The position numbers and the translations under genes were made by a program. The notes below the pieces were generated by a model. That model was not told where the DNA came from. It made no database searches and was given only the letters and a program-made list of their open reading frames with translations. This document shows, one piece after another, positions 33,510 to 44,957 of a DNA stretch of 64,000 bases (positions are counted from its first letter, which is position 1; each line of letters begins with the position of its first letter). The DNA is from Impatiens glandulifera (taxonomy: Eukaryota > Streptophyta > Magnoliopsida > Ericales > Balsaminaceae). The DNA lies in assembly GCF_907164915.1 (NCBI RefSeq), contig NC_061866.1:40984320-41048319 (forward strand), written 5' to 3'.

Positions 33510-36500
33510 GACAAAAAATACCTGAACCTAGTGAATAACAATACCCGGATGTACTCTTCATGTCATCCATGCTTCCAGCCCAATCGCTATCACAAAACCC
33601 AAACAACTCAATATCTTCACTATCATTTTTTTCAAACATGAGACCATACTCCATAGTCCCTTTAATGTATCGCAACACTCTCTTTGCAACTCTAAGATGA
33701 ATTTTGTTTGGTCGATGCATAAACCGAGATAATAAACCCGTAGCATACATGATATCGGGTCTTGTAATCGTAAGGTACAACAAACTCCCAACCAGACTTC
33801 TATATTGTACCGCATCAGCATCACCACTACCATTATCTTTCACCAACTTCTCATTTACTACCAATGGAGTCATCACGGGATTACAATTCTCTATTTTAAA
33901 TTTTGAATGAATGCTTTGGGCATACTTATTTTGACAAATAAATACACCTTCATCATTTTGATCAATCTCAATACCCAAGAAATAATGTAACAAACCTAAA
34001 TCATTCATCTCATATTTCTTCATCATATCATTTTTGAACTCATTAATCATGTTTTCATCATTTCCAGTAAAAATCAAGTCATCAACATAAAGAGAGACTA
34101 TGAGCATACCGGATTCACCATGCTTGATGTAAAGTGTTGGCTCGCTAGGACTCCTAAAAAATCCTCTCTTAGAGAAATACTCATCGATATTTCCATACCA
34201 AGCACGAGGTGCTTGCTTCAATCCGTACAACGCTTTCTTCAACTTGTATACTTTTTCTTCTTCTCCTTCAACATTGAAGCCTTGTGGTTGTACCACATAC
34301 ACCTCTTCTTTCAATACTCCATTCAAGAATGCAGATTTCACATCAAGTTGGTAAAGCTTCTATCCTTTGTGAGCGGCTAATGCAATCAACATCCTTATCG
34401 TTTCGTGTCTAGCAACCGGTGCAAATGTCTCATGATAGTCGACTCCAGGTTGTTGAGAATACCCTTTTGCCACCAATCTTGCCTTGCATTTTTTAACCGA
34501 ACCATCATGACTCATTTTCTTCTTGTAAATCCACTTCAACCCAATCACATCTTTTTCTTTCGGCTTCTCTATTAACTCCTAAGTTTCATTTTTTTCGATC
34601 ATGTTGATTTCTTCTTCCATTGCTTTCACCCAAATCTCCTCTTGAATAGCTTGTTCAAAGATTTCGGGTTCTACAACACAAAAATTACATCGAGCATATA
34701 TGTCGTTCATATTTCTCATTTTTACCGGAGTAAGGATCGGAATGGATGAACTCGCCCCGGGTTGTGTTGTCGGAGATTGTTGATGCTCACTTTCTTCATA
34801 ACCACTTTCATTGACTTGTCTGGATGACTCCCTCCGATCTTCTTCAAAAACCGATATCTGTACATCCTCAACACCTTTCTCTTTCCAATCCCATTGTTCT
34901 TTTTCATTAAAGATCACATCCTGACTTTCAATCACCTTATTTTTCTTCAAGCTAAAAAGTCGATATCCCTTCGACTTGGTGCTATAGCCAACGCATGTAC
35001 ATTTTTCACCTTTTTCTTCAAGTTTATTTCTCATTTGCTTCGGGATATGAGCATAGAAAATGGATCCGAACACTTTCAAGTGATTGACTGACGGCTTTTT
35101 ACCCCCAGACCATGCCTCGAATGGTGTCTTGTTTTCAACCGCCTTTGTCGGACAACGATTCAACAAATAAACAGCTTTATAGGTTGCTTCGGTCCAAAAA
35201 GTCAATGGTAACTCCTTTGTATTCATCATGGTTCTCGCCATCTCGACAATTGTTCGATTCTTCCTCTCAGCAACGCCATTTTGTTCTAGCGTATAACTCG
35301 TCATCAATTGTCTTTCAAGACCAATATCTTCACAATATTTCTCGAACTCCTTCGAGTTGTATTCTCCTCCTCTATCACTTCTTAATCTTTTAATCACCTT
35401 ACCACTCTGTCTCTCAGCCATTCTTTGAAACTTCTTGAAAACAGAAAGTGCTATGATTTTTGTCTCAAAAAATAGACCCAACACATTCTTGTAAAATCGT
35501 CGATAAAAGTGATAAAATATGTGTTACCTCCGTGAGAGTTTTTGGACATCGGACCAAAAATATCAGTGTGAACGAGCTCCAACAATGATTTTGCTCTCCA
35601 GGATTTCTCTCTCGGAAACGTCTCTCGATGGATTTTACCAAGAGCACATGCCTCGCAAACATCATGCTTGTCATCAATATTTGGCAACCCATACACCATA
35701 GTTTTTCTACTTAGCAATTTCAAGCTCTCAAAGTTCACATGCCCAAGCCGTTTATGCCACAATCATGACATATCTTCAACATTGGTCTTCATCGATGCAC
35801 AACTTGCAGGTTTAAGATTAAGAGGAAAATTTCGATTCCTCTCCATCTTAACAACCGCAATCAACTCTATATTATTTTTCTTGTCAAAAATTTTACAATA
35901 ATCATCATCGAAATACAATGCATGATTATTTTGCATAAGTTGTCCAACACTCAGCAAATTTTGAGCTAAATCCGGAACAAACAATACATCATGGATTAGC
36001 AATTTACTTGTCTTTGAATCTACGGCAATCGTACCTCTTCCATTTGATTTCACCACAGCACCATTACCCATTGTGATCCGAGTTGTGTCACTCTTGTCAA
36101 TTTTGTAAAAAATCGACTCATCTCCGGTCATGTGATTGCTGCACCCACTATCAACATACCACTCGTTATCATTTTTTCCGATAGCCGCTTGACATGCAAA
36201 AAATGTGCTTCCATCACTTTCACAATTCCTTTCCTCATCGGTATAATTGGCATGCTCTCTTCTTTGATCTCGACAATCCTTTTGCATATGACCAAACTTC
36301 TTGCAATTAAAATATTGAGGTTTACCTTTATGATAACAGACTTCTTCAACGTGACCCGATCTTTTACAATGATGGCAAAATTTGTTATCATGGAAGTTTC
36401 TACCTCCCCTCGGCCATGCCCTCGACCTCTTCCATAACTTCCACCGCCACGCGAATATTGACGTTTACTCGATCTTTCAGTAGAATCTTCTTATACACTC

Positions 36501-37165
36501 ACTTTCGATTGAAAGGCACTTTCGAGGGAAGCTTTGGTATGTCGCTTCATCCGTTGTTCATGCATCTCAAGAGAACCCATCAAATCGTGAATACTGAGTG
36601 ACGAGAGGTCTTTCATTTCTTCAATAATGGCCACCATATTGTCATACTTTGGAGAAAGACTTATCAAGATCTTCTTGCAAACCGTTTTGTCGGTCAAGTC
36701 ATCGCCAAGATACTTGATTTTATTTACAACTTCGATCACCCTTGAGAAGTACTCTTGTAGAGTTTCTTTCTCCTTCATCCTTAATTTTTGAAACTCTCAT
36801 TTGAGAGTCAAGAGCTTCACTGTCTTCATTTTATCGCTCCCTTTAAATTCCTTTTGCAATATATCCCACGCTTCCTTCGATGTATTAACCCCTATCATTC
36901 TCGGAAAAAGCTTACGAGAAATACTTTGTTGAATAATAAATAAGGCCTTCGCATCTTTCTTTTTGTTCTCCTTTAACTTTTTATCGGATGAACGATCTGA
37001 TGATCCTATGGCATCTTGATCTTCAGTGTGTCCGTTCTCCATCAAATCCCACAGATCTTTTGAGACTAGGAGTGTCCTCATCATAACACTTCAATAATCA
37101 TAATATTTTCCGTCGAAAATGAGTTGAGCTCCTCGTATCGGCCAAGAATCTCCTAACATCGCCAT
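33510..37165 (-). pseudogene. Copia gag-pol polyprotein gene, broken by stops
   Basis: It reads in one frame from an ATG at 37165. Gag leads to a zinc knuckle with FNCKKFGHMQKDC near 36300. The protease active site is YVDSGCSNHMTG (about 36150). Integrase has the H-H-C-C zinc site (LWHKRLGH and CEACALGK, about 35640-35760), HTDIFGPM, SDRGGEYNSKEFE (about 35370) and NGVAERKNR. Reverse transcriptase has [16 protein letters not shown] and [10 protein letters not shown] (about 34075). The frame fails only at six stops near 37092, 36795, 36489, 35761, 34577 and 34358, then is truncated after [10 protein letters not shown]. The fragment is on the same strand as, and directly upstream of, the DUF247 pseudogene. 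It is not functional as it stands. Confidence 0.92.
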
Positions 37166-37179
37166 GGATCGATCTTGAA

Positions 37180-37191
37180 GCTCTGATACCA
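37180..37191 (-). promoter_or_regulatory. Primer-binding site of copia D
   Basis: The minus-strand TGGTATCAGAGC is complementary to the 3' end of initiator methionine tRNA, the standard copia primer. It lies 3 bp from the LTR. Confidence 0.9.
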
Positions 37192-37194
37192 CTT

Positions 37195-37426
37195 TGTTGG
37201 GTTGAAGAGAAAAATAAGGAAGGAAGGTTATAAAAGGAAATGAAAATATTATTATTTTGTTGTGATTCTCCAATTATCCCATTACAAGGTAAATATATAA
37301 TAAAAATCAAAATCTTTTCGCTATCTTAGAATTAAATATTGTAACTTATAACCTCCCAATATTATCCTAATCAATATCATAATTAATTAAAAATATTAAT
37401 TTTAATTAAAAACATTAATTTCAACA
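37195..37426 (-). repeat. 5' LTR of copia D
   Basis: 232 bp, with TGTTGGG at the left and TTTCAACA at the right edge (TG...CA on either strand). Block B' resumes immediately beyond it. Confidence 0.85.
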
Positions 37427-38560
37427 CATGGAAGAGGGTGACAAGTTGATGGGATCCAATGAATATTTTTTATTTTCGATATGTGTATAGACAGACAATG
37501 GAAATGTTTTATGAACTTGGAGAAAGACCTTAGATAGTCATTGAACCAAAAAAAATGTCTAGAAAACGTTTTAGTTAGTCAAGAGTGCTCCTATAGTAAA
37601 AAACACGTTTGAGACATTGAAATAGTTTTCTTTTCTTTTTTTTAATTTTTTATTTAGATGAGATAATAAATTTTATGAAATGTAAAATTCATTTCATTAA
37701 TCCATTTATTTAAGAAGATCCTAATTAATTAGGTGAAAACCCTAAAAAGAAAAGAAAGAAAAATAAAATTAAGTTTAAGTTAAGATGTCATAAGTTATCA
37801 AAATACTACTCAAATATCAATCATTAACACATGTGATATATAAAGAAGTTGTTATCTAATATGGCAAAAAATTATTTGCTAACACATGATTGTTATATAA
37901 AAAGATGAATCACACCTAATCATCATCTGCAAAATTAGGGGCTCAAAAGATTGGTGAACCAGGAGGGACGATGACAACTTTTCTATTAATTCATTCTCCC
38001 GAGCGTAGTTAACATTTGAGAGTGAAGTTTGTACGCTTCCCTATTTGTCCACGGTTTTCTCACTTTCTCATTGTTATTTTCAATGCATCTAACTTATTTG
38101 TACGTTTGGTTTTCTCACTTTCTCATGGTTATTTTCAATGCATCTAACTTATTTGTACGTTTTGAAAGCGTTTAGATAGAACGGTTGGAAAAGTTATTGG
38201 ACAATCGACATATTCTTTTTCAAACTCAAGTTAATAAGATTTAAAAGAAAGGGGAAAACATTTTATTTCATTTCTTCTCCCTTCTACGAGTACAACTATT
38301 CTATTTATAATAGAACAAAAATTCTTAAACTTCTAAACCTCGGTGACTCTTAAACTTTTCAGAATTAATGTTTATTAAGAAAACAAAAAGATAATAACTT
38401 CTAATATTAACTAGACTTTTAAAATTTTAGACGACTATTCGATTTCTTAATTAATTTTATTTTCAACACTCCCCGTAAAATTATTTTTTTCGTGAATCCA
38501 AGCATATATACTCTTCATTCTGCTAAAAACTTTCGCTTTAAGAGGCTTTGTAAAAATATC
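37427..38560. repeat. Block B' of the duplicated cluster
   Basis: Homologous to block B but without the MITE. At the MITE site it reads TAA-GATGTCA-TAA (37781-37793). A 52-bp phrase containing TTTCAATGCATCTAAC is duplicated in tandem at about 38058-38162. Confidence 0.8.
38183..38468 (-). repeat. 3' LTR of copia remnant E
   Basis: 286 bp matching the LTR relic in block B. On the minus strand the internal region ends in GGGGAG, a polypurine tract, directly before TGTTGAAAATAA. Confidence 0.75.
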
Positions 38561-39246
38561 TGCAACTTGATCAACAAATTTCACATATTTAAGTTTGATC
38601 TATTTTTTCGTAATATTCTCTCGGATGAAGTGATAACGCGTATTGATGTGTTTACTTCGATCTTGAAAAACATGATTTCTTGTTAGAGCTTGAGTAAACT
38701 TGTCGACAAAATTTGTGGTCGCTTCATTCTCTAACAAACCTATCTCTTTCAACATTCTTCTTAGTCAAATTGCGTGACAAATTCATGTTGTTATCACGAC
38801 ATATTCAACTTCACAAGATGATAGCGAGACTATCGCTTGTTTCTTCGAACTCTACGAAATTGCATTAGACCCCATAAAACACAAATTCAGTTGTGCTCTT
38901 CCGATCATTTATATCTCTAGCAAAATCACTATCGGAATATCCAACAAGTTGAAATTCCTTGGACGATGAATAAAGCAGTCCAAAATTAATAATACATTTC
39001 AAATTTCTCAAAATCCTCTTTGTCTCCTTCAAGTGCTCTGTCGTGGGCACCTCCATGAATCGACTAATAATTCACACACTAAAAAGAATATATGGTCGAG
39101 TACATTTCAAATGTCTTAGACATCCAACAAGACTTTTGAACAGTGTGTGATCCACCTTTTGAACAGTTTGATCAGGTGCAAACATCTCATAGTTATGTTC
39201 CACAAAAAATCTACTCACCCTCCATTTAGCCTCTTTCTTTCTTGTA
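38469..39246 (-). pseudogene. Copia E pol remnant (RT/RNase H)
   Basis: Translations on the minus strand match the 3' end of a copia polyprotein. Near 39130-39200 is KVDHTLFKSLVGCLRHLKC (end of the RT region). At 38865-39056 is a stretch with HLKETKRILRNLK and LVGYSDSDFARDINDRKST (RNase H entry). Frameshifts and stops separate the pieces. The 5' part of the element is absent, replaced by the FAR1-like fragment. Confidence 0.8.
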
Positions 39247-39250
39247 ATTT

Positions 39251-39619
39251 TTAGTTTGGCTTTGCAGTTAGTTTTAGTGACCAGTTTTTGATAAACTGGA
39301 ATTTTTTACTTGACCTTTTTTCGTTTTTCAAACCTTGACATGAACAATTAAATTTCTCTAATTGAAGCTCATTAGTATGAGAAAAAAATCTATGATCACC
39401 CTTTCTCACATTAAATCCCTTGGCAAGTGTATATTGACAATGTAATAAATAAACATTTTCAAGATTTCTCACAATCGTATCCACTAACAGTTTACTTTCC
39501 AAAACATCAATAACAGAGTTTTCAGTTTGTGCTTCAATATTTTATGGCATGGATAAATTTGAGGCTTCTTTATTGTAGTGTCTCTCTAACTCTTCAAGAG
39601 ACACTAAGTTTTCTTTCAT
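39251..39619 (-). pseudogene. FAR1/FRS-like DNA-binding domain fragment
   Basis: Reading from an ATG at 39619, the frame contains one stop (near 39543) and then the first half of a FAR1 DNA-binding domain: YTLAKGFNVRKGDHRF followed by EKFNCSCQGLKNEKRS (about 39330-39430). FAR1/FRS proteins are plant transcription factors derived from MuDR-type transposases. The WRKY-like zinc module is only partly present, and the MULE transposase and SWIM domains are absent. It may be a decayed domesticated gene or the N-terminal end of an old Mutator-like element. It is cut at its 3' side by copia E. Confidence 0.6.
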
Positions 39620-39926
39620 TTTAAATCAAGAAATTAATTGATTTTCTAAAAATACTAAAATTTAAAGTATAAGAGCCTAAAATGAAATATTTCAATCACA
39701 TGATAAACAAACTGTAAATCATACTTAAATCAATTTCTTACAAATAAATATAACTTTAAAAGTGCATTTGGGATCTCAATTCTTTATTGCCGACCGTTTA
39801 AAAGGGTAAATAATAATTTATTTAAAATTTTATTTTCTTTAATAAGCTAACAAAATTAAAATTATTTAATTAAATAAACAAACAAACTAATTAAAAAATA
39901 AGATGCTTAAACTAACCCCAATTAAA

Positions 39927-40049
39927 CTAACGAGCAGTAGTTGCTGCTGCTGGCATAGACACCCCAGCCGATTGAGGATGGTAAAATTTACATGTTATAC
40001 CAAATTTGCATGACCTCATTCTCAAATAATACAAACATTCTTGTTCACC
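39927..40049 (-). pseudogene. CCCH zinc-finger exon fragment
   Basis: On the minus strand, an acceptor-like ...TTGAATAG is followed by an open frame encoding [20 protein letters not shown] and then KFYHP. The spacing is C-x8-C-x5-C-x3-H, exactly that of plant CCCH fingers, which bind RNA or DNA, with the usual GE-EC start and CKFG core. An alanine-rich tail then ends at a stop. Plant ZFN-type genes carry several such fingers over several exons; only one is visible here. It looks like a captured or leftover exon. Confidence 0.6.
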
Positions 40050-40947
40050 CTATTCAAGAGAAAATAAAAATCAATTTAAACCATCATTTTGTCGTTCTTT
40101 AGGTATCCAAAAAATAAACAGATAAATGGATGAAGAAAGCCCATGTGAGTTGCTTTAACTTTTTACAAATACAAATAACAAAGCTTTAAGATTCTTCTTC
40201 ATAAATCACATACAATTCTAGTTTTCTAATTGGAAAACTTTGTAATCTAGACACGGGGCTCTTTCTACATTACTGGAAAATAGGTTCAACAGACACACAC
40301 AAACACAATCATTCAGATCAGTTTAAGTGAAGACTTTAGAATTAAGGTTTGGAGATTTATCATTCATTTTATCTTTAACAGTAGCTAAAATGAAGACTTC
40401 AGAATTAATATTTACAAATTTAGTGAAAAGATGGAGCCAATGTAACGTAAACAATTAGACTACTACTTTATAACCTCAATGAAATTAGTAACAAAATTCA
40501 CTAACCAGTAGTATTTGAGATTTATTCATAGTTGTTTAAGTGATCCCAAAGAAGATCAACAAGAAGATCAACGAGTGGAAAGAAGACAGGTGCAACGATG
40601 ATTCGAACAATCGGCAAATGATCCCGAATGGCGATTCTGGTGCAACGGCAAATGGGTAACTGATCAATAGATACAACTGAAGAAGAAGACTGCAAAACGA
40701 GTACAAAAATGTTACTCCACCTCACTTTAAATCCTAAAATGTATATAGGTCAAATACAGAAATAAATCATGGTTAGTTATTCTTGAGTTTAAGACAGGTT
40801 AATGGTTAAAGATAATATGACATTCAGCAGTGAATGTATGAGTGGGGGCACTACATTACGAGTCACGTCGAATTAACCATAATTTATGGGTGATAGTCGG
40901 TAGGTAGAAGAAAAATGCATCATCATTACAACCTAGTACTTACCACC

Positions 40948-40948
<1 letters not shown>
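40050..40948. other. Spacer, no further exons recognised
   Basis: I searched for additional CCCH fingers or FAR1 pieces and found none. The 67-codon minus-strand ORF at 40522-40725 has no recognisable motif. Confidence 0.4.
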
Positions 40949-40988
<40 letters not shown>

Positions 40989-41760
40989 ATGCTTAATTTT
41001 TAAAGTGTCCGAATTGCCGGGTCGAGAGTTGTGATTAATTTGGATATATATGTAATAGTAATTGATACTTGGGTCGGATTGTGGGTTGACCCGCCCATAA
41101 ACTTAAAATGGTTAAAAATAAAATTAAAAATGCTATAAGTATGGTTTGAACTTGCAACCTAACAAAATATATACAACTCTTTAACCAACTAAGCTAATGA
41201 TACTTTATATTTTAAATTTAACACCAAATTTGATGAACGCGGAACATTTTAACAATATAAGTTCAACTTTTTAATTAACTAATCTATATATATATATAAC
41301 GATTCATAATTTTTAAAGTGTCTGGATTGTCGGGTCGAGAGTTGTGGTTAATTTGGATATATATGTGAGAGTAAATAGATACTTGGGTCGGATTGTGAGA
41401 CGTTGACCCGCCCATAAACTTAAAACGATTAAAAATAAAATTAAAAATGCTATATGTATGGTTCGAACTTGCAACCTAACAAAATAAATATAATTCTTTA
41501 ACCAACTAGGCTAATAACACTTTATATTTTAAATTCAACACCAAACTTGATGAACGCGGGACATTTTTAACAATATAATTTCAACTTTTTAACTAACTAA
41601 TCTATATATATATATATAATGATGATTAATTTTTAAAGTGTCCGGATTGTCGGGTCGAGAGCTGAGAGTAAATTGATACTTGGGTCGGATTGTGGGTTGA
41701 CCCGCCCATAAACTTAAAACGGTTATAAATAAAATTAAAAATTCTATCATATTTTTACCG
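40949..41760 (-). repeat. Tandem repeat (~315 bp unit) carrying tRNA-like promoter boxes
   Basis: Two full units and one partial unit start near 40984, 41299 and 41618, each preceded by a (TA)n run. On the minus strand each full unit contains an A-box-like TAGCTTAGTTGG (41185-41196) or TAGCCTAGTTGG (41502-41513). About 33-35 bases further is a B-box-like segment: AGTTCAAACC (41143-41152) and AGTTCGAACC (41460-41469). This is the internal pol III promoter layout of tRNA genes and SINEs. No complete tRNA fold is visible. Confidence 0.6.
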
Positions 41761-42565
41761 TAATATTTTTTCACGATTTTTTATATTATTACTCGTACAA
41801 ATGCATGAGATGCATGTTATTTACTCTAATTATGGTATCTCAGTCTAATAATAACAATAAAATTATGACATTCCTAACTCCTATTTCCTATACCGAGTGA
41901 GGGATGTTTGAAATGTAAACATACTTAACGGAAAACAGTAACATATGCAGAAGTGTTTTATCATTTATAAAGAAAATTGGTGCTACAAAATTCGGTCTTT
42001 TAAAAACAAGATACGGTCAATTACTATAAAAATACAGTCTTTCAGTTTTAGACCCTACAAAGTACTCGGTCTTTAGTAGTGGTCTCTCCTTTCACACACA
42101 TTCCTGCACCTTGCTCCACTCTAAGCCTCCCTTCAATTGTCATAAAAAGACTATTGTTGTGTACCTATACCACACAAGCATAATGAGTTTAAAGACCCAA
42201 CAAGTATTTAAAAAGATTATAGAAAAGATTTTTAAAAGTTTCTTTGAATCGATATGTTTGTTTATAAAATAGTTTATCATAGTGATTGTACAGTTACATC
42301 TCGAGCACATATTTTGACCCTTGACCTTGAGAGTTGATCCTTAAGGTGAGAAATCCTTATGAGCACATATTTGAAGGGCACTCTTCGGAGTCTATCTTTA
42401 AAGTCCACAGCCTGATTAAACACAAATAGCTCATGTTCAGAAGTTATTCCCATAATATGCAACCAGTATTTTGGAATCGGACTACTAGAGCTCATGTTGG
42501 TCAGCCTTCCTCCCATATCCATCAATTCCTTTATCAGTATTCACTATGATTCTATAAAAACATTT

Positions 42566-42838
42566 CATACTTTGGAAAACAGATCATTCTTTGGAAAACA
42601 GACTCTTCTTTGGAAAACATATCCTTCTTTAGAAAACAGATCATTCTTTAGAAAATAGATCCTTCTTTGGAAAACATATCCTTCTTTAGAAAATAGACCC
42701 TTTTTAGAAAACAGATCCTTCTTTGGAAAACAGATCCTTCTTTAAAAAACAAACCTTTTTAGAAAACAGATCCTTCTTTGGAAAACAGATCATTCTTTGG
42801 AAAATAGATCATCCTTTTAAAAACAGATCATACTTTGT
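42566..42838. repeat. Minisatellite, 19-bp unit GGAAAACAGATCCTTCTTT
   Basis: About 14 imperfect head-to-tail copies lie inside the left LTR-like segment. Confidence 0.9.
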
Positions 42839-43139
42839 TCATCATTAAAAATATGGATATGCAATGAAATCATGATTTAAAAATAGTATGCATCATTTAT
42901 AGAACATACATGAATTATATAGCCATGTGTGGGTTTATAAAGAGTGTTATAGAAATGTTTGTTTGCCTTATACTTTGAAACTACTAAGGTTGATCTTGCT
43001 ATGAAAATTGGCTGTTCTTCAAGGTTTCTAGCGAATGTCTTATGTTTCTTAGTGAAGAGGGAAACGGATTGATATCATTTACTAAATCAATGGTGAAGTA
43101 TATATATATATATATAAATAGTCAAGGTCGGTTGAGGTA

Positions 43140-43570
43140 GCATGGAGTGGATAACTTAATAGTTAAGAAAGATAGGGTAGATAACTTGATCATTAAGGGT
43201 GCTGGTCATAGCCAAGTCATTGCATGGGGTGGATAACTTGCTCATTAAGGGTGTTGGTCATAACTTGGTAATAGCATTTGGTGGATATCTTAATAATTAA
43301 GAGTGTTGGTCATAGCCTGGTCATAGCATGGAGTGGGTGAAGCATGAGGTGGATATACTTAACACTTAAAATAATAAAGCATGGGCAGATCCTAGCATGA
43401 GGTGTATTAAGCATGAGGTGGTCATAGCACGAGGTGGATAAACTTACTACATAAGATAGCCAAACATGAGGTGGGTCAAGCATGAGGTGTGTTAATCATG
43501 CGTTGTATTAAGCATGATGTGTGCTAAGTATAAGGTGTATTAAGCATGAGGTGGCTAAGCATGTGATGTA
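43140..43570. repeat. Degenerate AGCATGAGGTG-type repeat array
   Basis: More than a dozen variants of (A)AGCATGAGGTG follow GGTCATAGC/GGATAACTT repeats of longer period in the first half of this stretch. Confidence 0.75.
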
Positions 43571-44724
43571 TAAGAATGTGGATGCAAAACAAAGCATGGG
43601 AAAAGGTCTCGTCAAGGCATATTATCCGCGGTCGGACCTCTCGGCCGGATCTCTTAATCCTCACTCAGAATCTCGGTTGAATCTCTTGGTCTTAACATAT
43701 AAATATCGATTGGACCCCTCGGTCCTAATTTCCAATCTCTTGGGTGCTTGATCTTGGCGAGGATCGAATATATTTGGTCAGATACAAATTTTAGTGTGTG
43801 ATAGTTATACCCCACTAAAAGAAATTTCAACCGCAATTATTTGTCACTACTAATGCAGTTTTAATGAAAATAGTTTCTCGATGAACTTTATATAAAACAA
43901 TTCACCAACCTGAAGGTGAACTTTTGGAGGTTCAATTGCAGGAGCATGAGTGTGAAAGTACTAAGGTTCAGAACCGTTGATCTGATACCAACTATGACAT
44001 CCCTAACTCCTATTTCCTGGACCGAGTGAGGGATGTTTGAAACGTGAATATACTTAACGGAAAATAGTAACATACACGAAAAGATTTTATCATTTATTAA
44101 GGAAAGTGGTGCTACAAAATTCGGTCTTTTAAAATCAAGATACGGTCCATTACTACAAAAATACAGTTTTTTAGGTTTTAGACCCTACAAAGTACTCGGT
44201 CTTCAGTAATGGTCCCTCCTTTCACACACATCCCTGCACCTTGCCCCACTCCAAGCCTCCCTTCACTTGTCATAAAAAACTATTGTTGTGTACCTACACC
44301 ACACAAGCATAGTGAGTCTAAAGACCCAACAAATATTTAAAAAGATTATAGAAAAGACTTTTAAAAGCTTCTTTGAATCGATATGTTGGTTTATAAAACA
44401 TTTTATCATAGTGATTGTACAGTTACATCTCGAGCACATATTTTGACTCTTGACCTTGAGAGTTGATCCTCAAGATGAGTAATCATTGTGAGCACATATT
44501 TGGAAGGGCACTCTTCGGAGTCTATCTTTAAAGTACACAACCTGGTTAAACACATTCTGTGTGGGTAGATATTCTGATAGCTCATGTACAAAAGTCAGTC
44601 CCATAATATGCAGCTAGTATTTTGGAATCGGACTATCAGAGCTCATGTTGGTTAGCCTTCCTCCCATATTCGTTAATTTCTTTATCAATATTCACTGTGA
44701 TTCCATAAAAACATTTCATACTTT

Positions 44725-44957
44725 GGAAAACAGATCCTTCTTTGGAAAACAGATTTTTCTTTGGATAACAGATCCTTCTTTAGAAAACATATCCTTCTTT
44801 AGAAAACAAATTCTTCTTTAGAAAACATATCCTTCTTTAGAAAACAAATTCTTCTTTAGAAAACAGACCATTGTTTAGAAAATAGATCCTTCTGTGGAAA
44901 ATAAATATTTCTTTGAAAAACAAACCATTCTTTAGAAAACAGACCATCCTTTGGAAA
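44725..44957. repeat. Same 19-bp minisatellite in the second LTR copy
   Basis: About 12 copies of the GAAAACAGATCCTTCTTT-type unit, independently rearranged relative to 42566-42838. Confidence 0.9.

Larger units (their letters stand above)
33510..37426 (-). mobile_element. Copia retrotransposon D, 3'-truncated
   Basis: Oriented on the minus strand, with a 5' LTR at 37195-37426, primer-binding site, gag, protease, integrase, reverse transcriptase and the start of RNase H. It stops near 33510, joined to DNA 70-80 bp upstream of the DUF247 pseudogene start. The end of RNase H, the polypurine tract and the 3' LTR are missing. The DNA corresponding to 21000-22116 in copy 1 is also missing, so one deletion probably removed both. 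Confidence 0.88.
41866..44957 (-). mobile_element. Non-autonomous LTR element with minisatellite-rich LTRs
   Basis: Two direct copies start at 41866 (TGACATTCC) and 43995 (TGACATCCC) and stay collinear for at least 960 bp. Directly left of the second copy, 43981-43990 reads TCTGATACCA, the complement of the methionine-tRNA primer site, so the element is on the minus strand with its 5' LTR on the right. The right copy stops at about 44957 and is truncated. The left copy may extend well beyond 42857. No gag or pol is detectable anywhere between. Confidence 0.6.
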
